Part shown: positions 39,199 through 47,659 of the stretch, piece after piece
Position numbering within the stretch: the stretch's first letter is position 1
Layout: each line of letters begins with the position of its first letter
Assembly (NCBI GenBank): GCA_963763755.1
Contig: CAVXQE010000003.1
Location: 62,001-126,000, forward strand
DNA: 64,000 bases
Reading direction: 5' to 3'
Source: Gaiellasilicea sp963763755
GTDB taxonomy: Bacteria; Actinomycetota; Thermoleophilia; Gaiellales; Gaiellaceae
Translations under genes and position numbers: made by a program
Notes under the pieces: generated by a model
What the model was told of the DNA's origin: nothing
What the model saw: only the letters and a program-made list of their open reading frames with translations
The model's database searches: none

Positions 39199-40350
39199 AT
39201 GGACTTCACGCTCACCCCCGAACAGGAGCTGATCCGCGCCTCGGCGCGCGAGCTCTGCGACCGCGAGCTCGTGCCGCACGCCCGCGCCTGGGACGAGGCC
39301 GAGGAGTTGCCTCGCTCACTCGTCGCGACGCTTGCCGAGGCCGGGTTCCTCGCTGCCGGCCTGCCGGAGGAGCTCGACGGCGGCGGGCTCGACTCGGTTT
39401 CGTACTGCCTGCTCTGCGAGGAGCTCGGCCGCGCCGACTCGTCGGTGCGCGGGATCGTCTCGGTCTCGAACGGGCTCTTCGGCAAGACCGTTGCGAAGTG
39501 GGGGAGCGACGACCAGCGGCAGGCGTTGTTGCCCCGGCTGGCAAGCGGCGAGGGACTCGGCTGCTATGCGCTCACCGAGCCGGGCTGCGGCTCCGACGCG
39601 GCTGCGCTGGCCACCCGAGCCGAACGCGACGGCGACGAATGGGTGCTGACGGGCTCGAAGGTCTTCATCACGCTTGGCTCGTGGGCCGAGACGGCGATCG
39701 TCTTCGCCCGGACGGGTGGCGAGGGGCCGAAGGGGATCAGCGCCTTTCTCGTCCCGACGGAGTCCTCCGGATTCGAGGCGCGGCCGCTGAAGGGGAAGCT
39801 CGGCCTGCGCGCGCAGGACACCGCCGAGCTCTCGCTCGACGGCGTCCGCGTGCCCGCCGGCGCTCTGCTGGGCGCAGAGGGCGAGGGGTTCAAGGTCGCG
39901 ATGTCGGCGCTCGACAACGGGCGCATCTCGCTGGCTGCGGGCTGCGTCGGCATCGCGCAGGGCTGTCTCGACGCCTCCGTCGGCTACGCCACCGAGCGGG
40001 AGGCGTTCAAGAAGAAGATCGCCGCCTTCCAGCTCGTCCAGCAGCTCCTCGCCGAGATGCACGTCGAGACGGAGGCCGCGCGCCTGCTGACGTGGAGGGC
40101 CGCAGCGCTCGCGGATGCGGGCAAGCCGTACACGGTCGAAGCCGCAGTCGCCAAGTGGTACGCGAGCGAGGCCGCGGTGCGCGCCGCGAACGCGGCGGTG
40201 CAGGTGCTCGGCGGCTACGGCTATGTGGACGAATACCCTGTGGCGAAATACCTTCGTGACGCGCGCGTGACCACGCTGTACGAAGGGACGAGCCAGATTC
40301 AGACGCTGATCGTCGGCCGTGCCCTGACCGGCGAGAGCGCTTTCACCTAA
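39199..40350 (+). CDS. Acyl-CoA dehydrogenase
   Basis: An intact 383-residue enzyme from ATG 39199. It has the N-terminal helical domain (DFTLTPEQELIRASARELCD), FAD-binding CYALTEPGCGSDAAALATRA and GSKVFITLGSWAETAIVFAR, C-terminal helices with REAFKKKIAAFQLVQQLLAEM, VQVLGGYGYVDEYPVAKYLR, and the catalytic-Glu region ARVTTLYEGTSQIQTLIVGR. This is a full-length homotetramer-type ACAD acting in fatty-acid or branched-chain acyl-CoA oxidation. It is followed after 9 nt by a thiolase, so they form a beta-oxidation operon. Confidence 0.9.
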   Translation: MDFTLTPEQELIRASARELCDRELVPHARAWDEAEELPRSLVATLAEAGFLAAGLPEELDGGGLDSVSYCLLCEELGRADSSVRGIVSVSNGLFGKTVAKWGSDDQRQALLPRLASGEGLGCYALTEPGCGSDAAALATRAERDGDEWVLTGSKVFITLGSWAETAIVFARTGGEGPKGISAFLVPTESSGFEARPLKGKLGLRAQDTAELSLDGVRVPAGALLGAEGEGFKVAMSALDNGRISLAAGCVGIAQGCLDASVGYATEREAFKKKIAAFQLVQQLLAEMHVETEAARLLTWRAAALADAGKPYTVEAAVAKWYASEAAVRAANAAVQVLGGYGYVDEYPVAKYLRDARVTTLYEGTSQIQTLIVGRALTGESAFT

Positions 40351-40359
40351 GGAGACTTG

Positions 40360-41520
40360 ATGCCCGAAGCCGTCATCGTCAGCGCCGTCCGCACCCCGAT
40401 CGGGCGCGCCGGCAAGGGATCGCTCACCGACGTCCGCCCGGACGACCTGCTCGCGTTCGCGATCAGGGAAGCGGTCGGGCAGGTCGACGGCCTCGACCCG
40501 AACGACATCGTCGACGTGATGGTCGGCTGCGGCTTCCCGCAGGAGAAGCAGGGCATGAACCTGGCCCGCCGCGCTGCGCTTCTGGCCGGTCTGCCGAAGC
40601 GCGTGCCGGGGACGACGGTGAATCGCTTCTGCGCGTCGTCCCTGCAGACCGCGCGGATGGCGTTCCACGCGATCAAGGCGGGCGAGGGTGACGTCTACGT
40701 CGCGGCCGGGGTGGAGTCGATCTCGCAGGTCGACGGGTATCCCAAGGACTCGGAGGAGCTGCATCCCAAGCTGGTCGGCGAGGGCGCGATCGCGAATGTC
40801 TACATCCCGATGGGCCTCACGGCCGAGAACGTCGCGGAGCGGTATGACGTCTCCCGTGAGGACATGGACCGCTTTGCACAGCGCTCGCAGGAGCGCGCGG
40901 TGGCGGCGCAGGCGTCCGGGTTCTTCGAGCGCGAGCTGACGCCCTACGTGAAAGAGGACGGCACCGTTGTCTCGGCCGACGACGGACCTCGCCCGAGCTC
41001 GACGTACGAGAAGCTCCAGGAGCTGCAGCCGGCGTTCAAGCCGGACGGCCGGGTGACGGCCGGCAACGCGTGTCCGCTGAACGACGGTGCCGCGGCGCTC
41101 GTGATCATGTCCGATGAGCGGGCGGCGGAGATCGGCGTCACTCCCAGGGCGCGAATCATCTCGAGTGCCGTGACCGGGCTCGATCCGGAGATCATGGGCG
41201 TCGGGCCGATCGACGCGGTGACGGTCGCCCTCGGCCGCGCGGGGATGACGATCGACGACATCGACGTGATGGAGCTGAACGAGGCGTTTGCCGCACAGGT
41301 CATCCCGGTCTGCCGCGAGCTCGGCGTCGACCCGTTCGGCGAGAAGCTCAATCCGCACGGCGGCGCGATCGCGCTCGGACATCCGTACGGGATGACCGGT
41401 GCGCGGATCATGTGCACCCTGCTCAACGATCTCGACGAGGTCGACGGCACGATCGGCCTCGAGACGATGTGCGTCGGCGGCGGCCAGGGCATGGCGATGG
41501 TCGTCGAGCGGCTGAGCTGA
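40360..41520 (+). CDS. Acetyl-CoA C-acyltransferase (thiolase)
   Basis: An intact 386-residue thiolase. ATG 40360 was chosen because AAGGAG lies about 5 nt upstream (a TTG precedes it). The nucleophilic Cys is at about residue 91 in VNRFCASSLQTARMAF. The C-terminal His and Cys are in GGAIALGHPYGMTGAR and ETMCVGGGQGMAMV, and NEAFAAQVIPVCRELG is also conserved. It cleaves 3-ketoacyl-CoA in beta-oxidation or condenses acetyl-CoA. It forms an operon with the preceding acyl-CoA dehydrogenase and overlaps the next kinase gene. Confidence 0.92.
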   Translation: MPEAVIVSAVRTPIGRAGKGSLTDVRPDDLLAFAIREAVGQVDGLDPNDIVDVMVGCGFPQEKQGMNLARRAALLAGLPKRVPGTTVNRFCASSLQTARMAFHAIKAGEGDVYVAAGVESISQVDGYPKDSEELHPKLVGEGAIANVYIPMGLTAENVAERYDVSREDMDRFAQRSQERAVAAQASGFFERELTPYVKEDGTVVSADDGPRPSSTYEKLQELQPAFKPDGRVTAGNACPLNDGAAALVIMSDERAAEIGVTPRARIISSAVTGLDPEIMGVGPIDAVTVALGRAGMTIDDIDVMELNEAFAAQVIPVCRELGVDPFGEKLNPHGGAIALGHPYGMTGARIMCTLLNDLDEVDGTIGLETMCVGGGQGMAMVVERLS

Positions 41521-42269
41521 GCGAGCGGCCGGACATCGCCGCGCTCGAGGGAGTCGCGCGCGAAGTCGCGGCGGAGTGGGGAGTCGAGCTCGGGCCACGG
41601 TTCCCGCTCGCATTTCACGGCTACGTCGCGCCCGCCGGGCGATGGCGCGGTGCTGAAGGTCACGCCCGAGGTCTACTGGGAGAACCACCTCGAGCCCGAC
41701 GCGCTCGCGCACTGGGACGGCGATGGGGCCGTCCGGCTCCTCCGCCACGACCGCCGGCGGCGCGCATACCTGCTCGAGCGCGCGTGCCCCGGCACCGACG
41801 TCGCGGCGCTGCCGGACGCCGAGGCGACCGCGATCGCGGTCGAGGTTGGGCTGAAGCTCTGGCGACCGGCCGCTGCAGCCGTTCCCCTGGATCGGCGACC
41901 ACGTCCCCGGCTGGCTCGACGAGGAGCCCAACGAGCTGACCCCGCTCGCGCGGGAGCTCTTCGCGTCGCTCGACATCGGCCGGGCGACGCTCGTGCACGG
42001 CGACTTCCACCACCAGAACATCCTCGATGCCGGCGCGGCGCTATGTGGCGATCGACCCGCAGCCGTTTCTCGGCGAGCCGGAGTTCGACGTGCCGCCCTG
42101 GCTCTGGAATCCGCTCTCCGATCCAGCTCCGGCGTCGACCTGACTCGAGCGCCGCCTCGCCGCCTTCGTCGCGGCGGGGCTGGATGAGGAGCGGATGCGG
42201 ATCTGGACCGTGATCCGTGGCGCGTACCTTCTGCAGGAGGACGCCGAGGCGCTACGCGCGCTCGTCTAG
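41517..42269 (+). CDS. APH(6)-family kinase (aminoglycoside/hydroxyurea kinase-like), frameshifted
   Basis: The frame begins at codon CTG 41517 overlapping the thiolase stop (CTGA). This is the position an ATGA/GTGA start would take, so a start-codon error or a non-standard start is likely. After breaks near 41640, 41875, 42040 and 42140 the protein of about 250 residues shows VLKVTPEVYWENHLEPDALA, YLLERACPGTDVAALP, the catalytic VHGDFHHQNILDAG and metal-binding VAIDPQPFLGEPEFDVPPWL, the layout of APH(6)/hydroxyurea kinase relatives. The operon context is fatty-acid oxidation, so resistance is not implied. The TAG stop shares CTAG with the convergent phosphatase gene. Confidence 0.68.
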
Positions 42270-42925
42270 CGGTCGAAGTACCCGCGGAGCTCCTCCCAGA
42301 GGTGCTCCATGGTCGTCGTCCTGGCGGGGTGGAGCGGGTCGTAGGGCACGTAGTTGACGGTGCGTACGATCCAGCCGTCGTCGCCGAGGTCGAGGAGGTT
42401 GATGCACGCCGGCGCCTGCTCGAAGGTGCCGAAGTACGTCCGGTCGCCCGAGAGAGCGTAGGAGACGATGATCCGGTTCACGCCGCCGTGGAAGACGGCG
42501 AGGGCGGTGCTCCATTCGCGCGCCACGAGCCGGTCGAGAGCCGGATGGACACGGTCGAGCGCCTCGCCGAGCGACTCGCCGCCGAGGAAGCGGGCGTCCT
42601 CGTCGGTGACGCGCAGTGCACCGATGAAGAGAGGCTCGAGCTCCTCGGGCGGGAGCGCGTCGAGGCGGCCGCCGCGCCATTCCGAGAACTCCGGCCACCG
42701 CTCGACCTCGTGCCCGGGAGCGACGATCGCCGCCGTCTCGGCGGTGCGCGGCAGGTCGCTCGAAACGACGAGGTCGAACTCGACGCCGGCGAACGCGTTG
42801 CGCGCCGCCTCGGCCTGCGTGAGGCCGCGTTCGGTGAGCGGGACGTGCTCCGGGCTCACCGGCCGGCCCGTCTCGTCCACGTACGAGACCTCGGCGTGCC
42901 GCATCAGATAGAGGCGGCGCCTCAC
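42266..42925 (-). CDS. Histidine phosphatase (phosphoglycerate-mutase-like) family protein
   Basis: 219 residues from GTG 42925. The RHG-type motif is LYLMRHAEVSYVDETGRP, followed by VPLTERGLTQAEAARNAF, VVSSDLPRTAETAAIVAP, EFSEWRGGRLDALPPEE and the second catalytic His in ALAVFHGGVNRIIVSYAL. The start overlaps the upstream DUF6285 stop (GTGA). It sits last in a four-gene run with two kinase/DUF genes and an F420 enzyme. The substrate is unknown (phosphoesters or sugar phosphates). Its stop shares CTAG with the convergent kinase. Confidence 0.83.
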   Translation of the reverse strand: MRRRLYLMRHAEVSYVDETGRPVSPEHVPLTERGLTQAEAARNAFAGVEFDLVVSSDLPRTAETAAIVAPGHEVERWPEFSEWRGGRLDALPPEELEPLFIGALRVTDEDARFLGGESLGEALDRVHPALDRLVAREWSTALAVFHGGVNRIIVSYALSGDRTYFGTFEQAPACINLLDLGDDGWIVRTVNYVPYDPLHPARTTTMEHLWEELRGYFDR

Positions 42926-43224
42926 TCGTACTTCGCGAGATGCCGTGGGTTCGAGACGCGGAGCTTCTCTGCCACCTGCTCCTTCAGGAGCGCGACCGCG
43001 TTCTCGGGCACGTCGCCGGCCCGGATCCGGCGCGCCAGCTCCCAGTCCTGCTCGCGTGGCGGTGTCGTCGCCCACAGCTCGCGTTCGGCGATTCCGAGCC
43101 CGTTGATCGCGACGAGCGTCCGGAACTTCAGCCGGTGGTCGTCGAGGATCGGCAGGATCTCCGCCTGCAAGAACTCGCGGACGGCTTCCGCGAGCTCCTG
43201 CGGTGTCGGGCGGTCATGCTGCAT
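42922..43224 (-). CDS. DUF6285-like small protein
   Basis: 100 residues from ATG 43224, overlapping the end of the upstream kinase gene by 11 bp. The sequence is mainly helical (RPTPQELAEAVREFLQAEIL, FRTLVAINGLGIAERELW, AVALLKEQVAEKLRVSNP). This resembles the small DUF6285 proteins that usually follow an ACAD10-like phosphotransferase, which is exactly the case here. Function unknown; it may be a partner subunit of the kinase. Confidence 0.62.
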   Translation of the reverse strand: MQHDRPTPQELAEAVREFLQAEILPILDDHRLKFRTLVAINGLGIAERELWATTPPREQDWELARRIRAGDVPENAVALLKEQVAEKLRVSNPRHLAKYE

Positions 43225-44131
43225 GTTCGATCAGGTCCAGCAGCTCGTACTCCATCTCGGCGGCGAGGCGGCCGAGAACCGCGAGCTCGACCGAGCGCTC
43301 CTGACCGTTGAAGTGGCGGCGCGACTGGGTGAGGCAGCCCGTTGCCCACTTGACGTTGCCGAACACCTCCCAGACGAGCAGCTCCTCCCGCGTCACCTCG
43401 GTGCCGGTCAGCTCGGTGTATCGGTCGAGGTAGCGATCGAGATCGCCGATCCCGCCGAGGTGCTTGTCGTCTGCGCCGAAACGCCAGGCCCGCACGAGTG
43501 GCCAGGCGAGATCCTCGACCGGGTCTGCGAGGTGCGAGAACTCCCAGTCGAGCACGGCGACGATCCCGTTCTCGTCGACGGCGATGTTGCCGATCCGCCA
43601 GTCGCCGTGCACGACGACCGGCTCACGGTGCCGGGGCAGGCGGTCCTTGACCCAGTACAGGCCGAGCTCGATTGCGGGATGCGGCTCGCCGACCGAGTCG
43701 AGCTCGTCGTAGAAGCGCGCCACCTGGTCGCCCGTCTCGAGGAAGGGCAGCCGCTCCCGCGGGATCGCGTGGATCTTCGCGAGCTCCTCCGCGAGCTGGA
43801 GGTCGAGTCCAGGCGGCGGGTTCTTGACGATCCGACGGCCGATCGTCTCGCCCTTGATCCGTTCCATCACGAACGCCTCGCGCCCCTCGACCTCGCCGAG
43901 GTACGCGATCGGCTCGGGCACCTTCACGCCGGCCTCGTGCGCGGCGCGCAGCACCTCGAACTCGTGCTCGAGCGTCAGCGTGCCCTGGTGGATGACTCCA
44001 CCCGCGGCGCGCCGGATCAGGAGCTCGCGACCGTCGGAGTCGACTGCCCAGGCCTCCTTCGACGCGCCGCCGGCGAGGAGCACGGCCCGCTCGACCGGCG
44101 AGTCGAGCGCAGCCGCGAAGGCGTCTTTCAC
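43214..44131 (-). CDS. ACAD10-like phosphotransferase (APH fold)
   Basis: An intact 305-residue kinase-fold protein from GTG 44131. N-lobe LLAGGASKEAWAVDSDGREL and LIRRAAGGV, hinge AFVMERIKGETIGRRI, the catalytic VVVHGDWRIGNIAVDENG and metal loop VAVLDWEFSHLADPVEDLAW, then KWATGCLTQSRRHFNGQERS. Relatives adjoin or are fused to acyl-CoA dehydrogenases (ACAD10/11) and phosphorylate 4-hydroxyacyl-CoAs. With many ACAD genes in this region, a role in hydroxy-acyl-CoA catabolism is a fair inference. It is coupled upstream (GTGA) to the F420 oxidoreductase and downstream to the DUF6285-like gene. Confidence 0.82.
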   Translation of the reverse strand: MKDAFAAALDSPVERAVLLAGGASKEAWAVDSDGRELLIRRAAGGVIHQGTLTLEHEFEVLRAAHEAGVKVPEPIAYLGEVEGREAFVMERIKGETIGRRIVKNPPPGLDLQLAEELAKIHAIPRERLPFLETGDQVARFYDELDSVGEPHPAIELGLYWVKDRLPRHREPVVVHGDWRIGNIAVDENGIVAVLDWEFSHLADPVEDLAWPLVRAWRFGADDKHLGGIGDLDRYLDRYTELTGTEVTREELLVWEVFGNVKWATGCLTQSRRHFNGQERSVELAVLGRLAAEMEYELLDLIEHAA

Positions 44132-45126
44132 AGCAGCAGCTCCGCCATCACCGCGAGCGCCTCCTTCTGGCGCGTCTGGATCAGGAGGGACGAGACGCCG
44201 GCCTCGCGCCAGGCCTCGAGCCGCTCGGCGATGCGCTCTTTCGGGCCGACGAGTGCGATCTCGTCCACGAGCTCGTCCGGGACGGCCATCGCCGCCTCGC
44301 CCTTCATGCCGGAGAGGTACAGCTCCTGGATCTTCGCGGCGGCCTCCTCGAACCCGTAGCGCTGGGCGAGCGAGTTGTAGAAGTTCTTGCCGCGTGCGCC
44401 CATGCCGCCGATGTAGAGCGCGAGCATCGGTTTCATCATGTCCCGGCAGGCCTGGACGTCGTCGTCCACGAGCACCGGGCAGAGCGGCGCGATCTGGAAG
44501 TCCTCGGACGCGTTCTCGAGCGAGGGCCCATGGATCTCGCGAAAGCGGTACGGCGAGAAGAAGATCGGCAGCCAGCCGTCGGCGATCTCGACCGCGAGCG
44601 CGACGTTCTTCGGGCCGAGGGCCGCGAGGTAGATCGGCACCTCGCGCCGGAGCGGCTTCAGGATCAGCTTCAGCGGCTTGCCGAGGCCAGTCGCGTCCTC
44701 GCCGGTGTACGGGATGTCGTAGTGGGGGCCGTGATGCTCGATCGTCTCGCGGCGGAGTGCGGCGCGCACGATCTCGACGTACTCCCGCGTCCGCCCGAGC
44801 GGCTTGCCCCAGGGGACGCCGTGCCAGCCCTCGACCACCTGCGGGCCGGAGGTGCCGAGGCCGAGCAGGACGCGTCCACCCGAGAGCTGGTCGAGCGTTG
44901 CGACCGTCATCGCCGTGGTCGCGGGCGTGCGTGCCGGCATCTGCATGATCGCCGTCCCGATCCCGATCTGCTCCGTCGTCGCGGCGATCCAGGAGGCGAC
45001 CGTGACCGCGTCGGCGCCCCAGGCCTCGGAGGTCCACACGGAGTGGAAGCCGAGCCGGTCGGCCTCTTGCGCCATGGCGACCGACCCGATCGGGTCGTCG
45101 TAGCCGAGCTGCATCCCGAGCTTCAT
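44128..45126 (-). CDS. F420-dependent luciferase-like (LLM class) oxidoreductase
   Basis: An intact 332-residue TIM-barrel enzyme from ATG 45126. It has MKLGMQLGYDDPIGSVAMAQ, ADRLGFHSVWTSEAWGADAV, IGIGTAIMQMPARTPATTAM, LSGGRVLLGLGTSGPQVVEG and WHGVPWGKPLGRTREYVEIV. This is the pattern of mycobacterial-type F420 oxidoreductases (MSMEG-type LLM). The presence of fbiC in the same window supports F420 as cofactor. It is the first gene of a four-gene minus-strand unit; TAGGAT 10 nt upstream suggests a leaderless start. The substrate is unknown. Confidence 0.85.
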   Translation of the reverse strand: MKLGMQLGYDDPIGSVAMAQEADRLGFHSVWTSEAWGADAVTVASWIAATTEQIGIGTAIMQMPARTPATTAMTVATLDQLSGGRVLLGLGTSGPQVVEGWHGVPWGKPLGRTREYVEIVRAALRRETIEHHGPHYDIPYTGEDATGLGKPLKLILKPLRREVPIYLAALGPKNVALAVEIADGWLPIFFSPYRFREIHGPSLENASEDFQIAPLCPVLVDDDVQACRDMMKPMLALYIGGMGARGKNFYNSLAQRYGFEEAAAKIQELYLSGMKGEAAMAVPDELVDEIALVGPKERIAERLEAWREAGVSSLLIQTRQKEALAVMAELLL

Positions 45127-45135
45127 CTGCTGCCG

Positions 45136-45141
45136 ATCCTA
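45136..45141 (-). promoter_or_regulatory. -10-like TAGGAT, possible leaderless promoter
   Basis: On the minus strand TAGGAT ends 10 nt before ATG 45126, with no clear SD. No good -35 is seen. Confidence 0.4.
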
Positions 45142-45186
45142 CGAGACATGCCCCAGCGAGACATGTCGCAGCGAGACCCGTCTGGG
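45142..45186. repeat. Three tandem 15-bp repeats upstream of the F420 oxidoreductase
   Basis: CGAGACATGCCCCAG (45142-45156), CGAGACATGTCGCAG (45157-45171) and a degenerate CGAGACCCGTCTGGG (45172-45186) lie directly upstream of the -10-like element. A 15-bp period is not a whole number of helical turns, so slippage is as likely as a regulator array. Confidence 0.5.
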
Positions 45187-45215
45187 GACTGTCCCCGGAC
45201 CGGTCCCGGAGGGAC
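45184..45215. repeat. Cluster of short palindromes, including GGGGACTGTCCCC
   Basis: GGGGACTGTCCCC (45184-45196), GGACCGGTCC (45197-45206) and GTCCC-GGA-GGGAC (45203-45215) follow one another in the 154-bp gap between two minus-strand genes. The first is a compensated variant of GGGGTCTGACCCC at 18346-18358. It could serve as a terminator for the SDR-side operon or be a dispersed repeat. Confidence 0.45.
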
Positions 45216-45280
45216 GGTTGGGGAAGAAGAGTTGCGCAATTGATTCAAAGGTCATGTCCGTTGCGGGCGGGGAGACCCGC

Positions 45281-45958
45281 TCAGAGCTGCGGGACCATGC
45301 CCTCGGCGCCCTCGACCCGCGGCCCGGGGACGTTCGGGAACTTGAACGGCAGCGGCTCGCGGCCGGGCTGGCACACCCACGCCTGGCCCGTCTCCTCGCT
45401 GCGCGCGGCGACGAGCACGGCGTCCGCGATCTGCTCCGGCTCCATCAGCGGAAAGCCCGCTGCGTCGAGATCGGCCTGCGCCGGCTCGGTCATCGGTGTC
45501 CGCACGATCCCAGGGCAGATCAGGTTGATCCGGATCCCGCGGGGCGCGAGCAGCGGCGCCATCGAACGCGCATAGCCGACGATCGCGTGCTTGGTGAGCA
45601 CGTAGAGCGGATCGGACTCCATCGGGATCAGCCCTGCGAGCGAGGCCGTGACGACGAAGACACTCCCCTCGCGCATCCGCGGCGTCAGCGCCTGGACGCC
45701 GAAGACGACGCCGTCGACGTTCACGGCGAGGATCCGGCGATAGTCGTCGACCGTCCCGTCGCCCTTCGCGAGCACGCCGGCGTTCAGGCACACGACGTCG
45801 GCCGGCTCGACGTCGAGCCAGGCCTGCGGGTCGGACACGTCGAAGCCGTCGACGAGATCGAGTCCGCGCACCTCGGCGCCTTCGGCTTCGAGCTTCGCAA
45901 CGATCGCACGCCCGATTCCGCCGGACGCGCCCGTCACGAGAGCGGTCTCAGGGAACAA
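45281..45958 (-). CDS. Short-chain dehydrogenase/reductase
   Basis: An intact 225-residue SDR. The cofactor motif TALVTGASGGIGRAIVAKLE is at the N-terminus, then VVCLNAGVLAKGDG (NAG motif), catalytic Ser in VTASLAGLI, Tyr-Lys in PLYVLTKHAIVGYARSM, and INLICPGIVRTPM. The start is TTG 45958, overlapping the end of the quinone-oxidoreductase-like gene by 11 bp; no better start is available. It is the last gene of the acyl-CoA catabolic operon that begins at 54041. Substrate unknown, probably a hydroxyacyl or alcohol intermediate. Confidence 0.83.
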   Translation of the reverse strand: MFPETALVTGASGGIGRAIVAKLEAEGAEVRGLDLVDGFDVSDPQAWLDVEPADVVCLNAGVLAKGDGTVDDYRRILAVNVDGVVFGVQALTPRMREGSVFVVTASLAGLIPMESDPLYVLTKHAIVGYARSMAPLLAPRGIRINLICPGIVRTPMTEPAQADLDAAGFPLMEPEQIADAVLVAARSEETGQAWVCQPGREPLPFKFPNVPGPRVEGAEGMVPQL

Positions 45959-46863
45959 GAACGACCTTGCCGGTCGACTTGCGGGACGCGATCAGCTCCT
46001 GCGCCTCGTTCACCTGCTCGAGCGGGAACTCGGCGCCGACCACGGGCCGGAGGGCACCGCGGCGCCACAGCGCGAGCAGTTCAGCGACCTCCTGCTGGAC
46101 GAGGTCGGCCCGGAAGCCCATCAGCCGGCCGAGGTAGAACCCGAGCACGCCGACGTTGCGGCCCACGAGCCGTGCCGGGTCGACGGGCTCCCACGCGCCG
46201 CCGGCGAAGCCGATCCCGATCGCGGCGCCGAGCGGGCGGAGCGACTTGATGCACGCGGAGAAGACCGGCCCACCCACCGGGTCGAACGCCACGTCGATGT
46301 CGTCCAGCTCGCCGATCTCCTCGTAGGACACCGTGCGGGTGGCGCCGAGCCGGCGTGCGAGCTCGAGCTTCTCCTCGGAGCCCGCTGCGGCCGTGACATT
46401 CGCGCCGGCGAAGACAGCGACCTGGATCGCCGCTGTCCCGACGCCTCCCGCCGCCGCGGTCACGAGCACGTTCGAGTCGGGATGGAGGCGAACCTGCCGC
46501 GTCAACGGGATCCACGCGGTCAGATAGGTCGTCAGAAACGACGCGCCTTCCTCGTAGCTGGCCGCGTCGGGAAGGTCGAAGATCCACTCGTCGTCCACCA
46601 CGGCCTTCTCCGCGTAGCCGCCTCCACTGCCGCGGACGAACGCCAGGACGCGCCGGCCGTCCACGTCGCCGGCCACCTCGTTGCCGAGGATCACCGGCAG
46701 CGGCGGTGGCTGCGGATACTGGCCGTTCCGGATCAGGACGTCGGCGAAGTTGATCCCCGCCGCCTTGACGTCGACGACGGACTGTCCTTCGCCGGCCTCA
46801 GGGTCCGGTGACGTCCTCCACCGAGAGCGGCTGGCCGACCTCGTGGAGGACAGCCGCCTTCAC
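45948..46863 (-). CDS. Zinc-free MDR-family NADPH:quinone oxidoreductase-like protein, frameshifted
   Basis: GTG 46863 overlaps the enoyl-CoA hydratase stop (GTGA). The N-terminal segment KAAVLHEVGQPLSVEDVTGP is interrupted by a break near 46800 and continues VDVKAAGINFADVLIRNGQY, then PLPVILGNEVAGDVDGRRVL. The nucleotide-binding part has LVTAAAGGVGTAAIQVAVFA and ARRLGATRTVSYEEI. No zinc-ligand Cys cluster is seen, as in quinone/enoyl reductases. The length of about 305 residues is normal. It probably reduces a double bond or quinone in the acyl-CoA pathway. Confidence 0.8.
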
Positions 46864-47648
46864 TTGCCCGTGAACTCCGGCTTGCGCTTCTCCAGGAACG
46901 CGACCACGCCCTCGGCGCCGTCGGCGCTGCCGATGCAGCGGATGAAGCCCTGCGCCTCGCGGCGCATGCCTTCGGAGAGCGACAGGTCGCGCGTCTCGGC
47001 CGCCAGCTCCTTGATCACGCCCATCGCGAACGGCGACCGCTCGGAGAGCGTGCGTGCGACCTCGAGCGCCGCCTCCATCAGCCCATCACGCGGCACGGCC
47101 TTCTCGACGAGACCCCAGTCGTAGGCCTGCGACGCCGGAGATCGGATCCCCGTCAGGTTGAGGTAGAGCGCACGGCCGTGGCCGACGAGCCGCGGCAGCC
47201 GCTGCGTGCCGCCGCCGCCGGGGATCAGACCGAGCTTGATCTCCGGCTGGCCGAGCTGAGCGTCCTCTGCGGCAATCCGGATGTCGCAGGCCATCGCCAG
47301 CTCGAGCCCGCCGCCCAGGCAGTAGCCGTGGATCGCGGCAACGACCGGCGTGCGACCGGCGTCCATCCGCGCGGCCAGCTTCTGGATCCCGCGCGCCGAC
47401 CCGGACTCGGCCGCCTCCTCGATCGCCTCCCGCATCGCCGGGAACTCGGTGATGTCGGCGCCGGCGACGAAGGCCTTCTCGCCTTCGCCGCGGATGACGA
47501 TCGCGCGCGTCTCGTCCGAGCGGTCGAGCTCGTCGTAGGCCTCCTCGAGCTCCTCGAGCAGGCGCGCCGAGAGCGCGTTCACGGGCGGATGGTCGAGGGT
47601 GACGATCGCGACGCGGCCGTCGTGCTCGACCTTGACGTACTCAGCCAT
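46860..47648 (-). CDS. Enoyl-CoA hydratase/isomerase (crotonase)
   Basis: 262 residues. ATG 47648 was chosen over the adjacent ATG 47651 because AAGGAG directly abuts the first. Motifs: VAIVTLDHPPVNALSARLLE, KAFVAGADITEFPAM (oxyanion hole), AAIHGYCLGGGLELAMACDI, and the two catalytic Glu positions in EIKLGLIPGGGGTQRLPRLV. It hydrates 2-enoyl-CoA in beta-oxidation. It lies between the SDR (hydroxyacyl-CoA dehydrogenase-like) gene upstream and the MDR reductase downstream. Confidence 0.9.
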   Translation of the reverse strand: MAEYVKVEHDGRVAIVTLDHPPVNALSARLLEELEEAYDELDRSDETRAIVIRGEGEKAFVAGADITEFPAMREAIEEAAESGSARGIQKLAARMDAGRTPVVAAIHGYCLGGGLELAMACDIRIAAEDAQLGQPEIKLGLIPGGGGTQRLPRLVGHGRALYLNLTGIRSPASQAYDWGLVEKAVPRDGLMEAALEVARTLSERSPFAMGVIKELAAETRDLSLSEGMRREAQGFIRCIGSADGAEGVVAFLEKRKPEFTGK

Positions 47649-47659
47649 CATCTCCTTTG

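Noticed and set aside
41517..42269. Antibiotic resistance determinant (APH(6)-like kinase)
   Set aside because: The fold is shared by many metabolic kinases, the gene is embedded in a thiolase operon, and nothing in the sequence indicates an antibiotic substrate.
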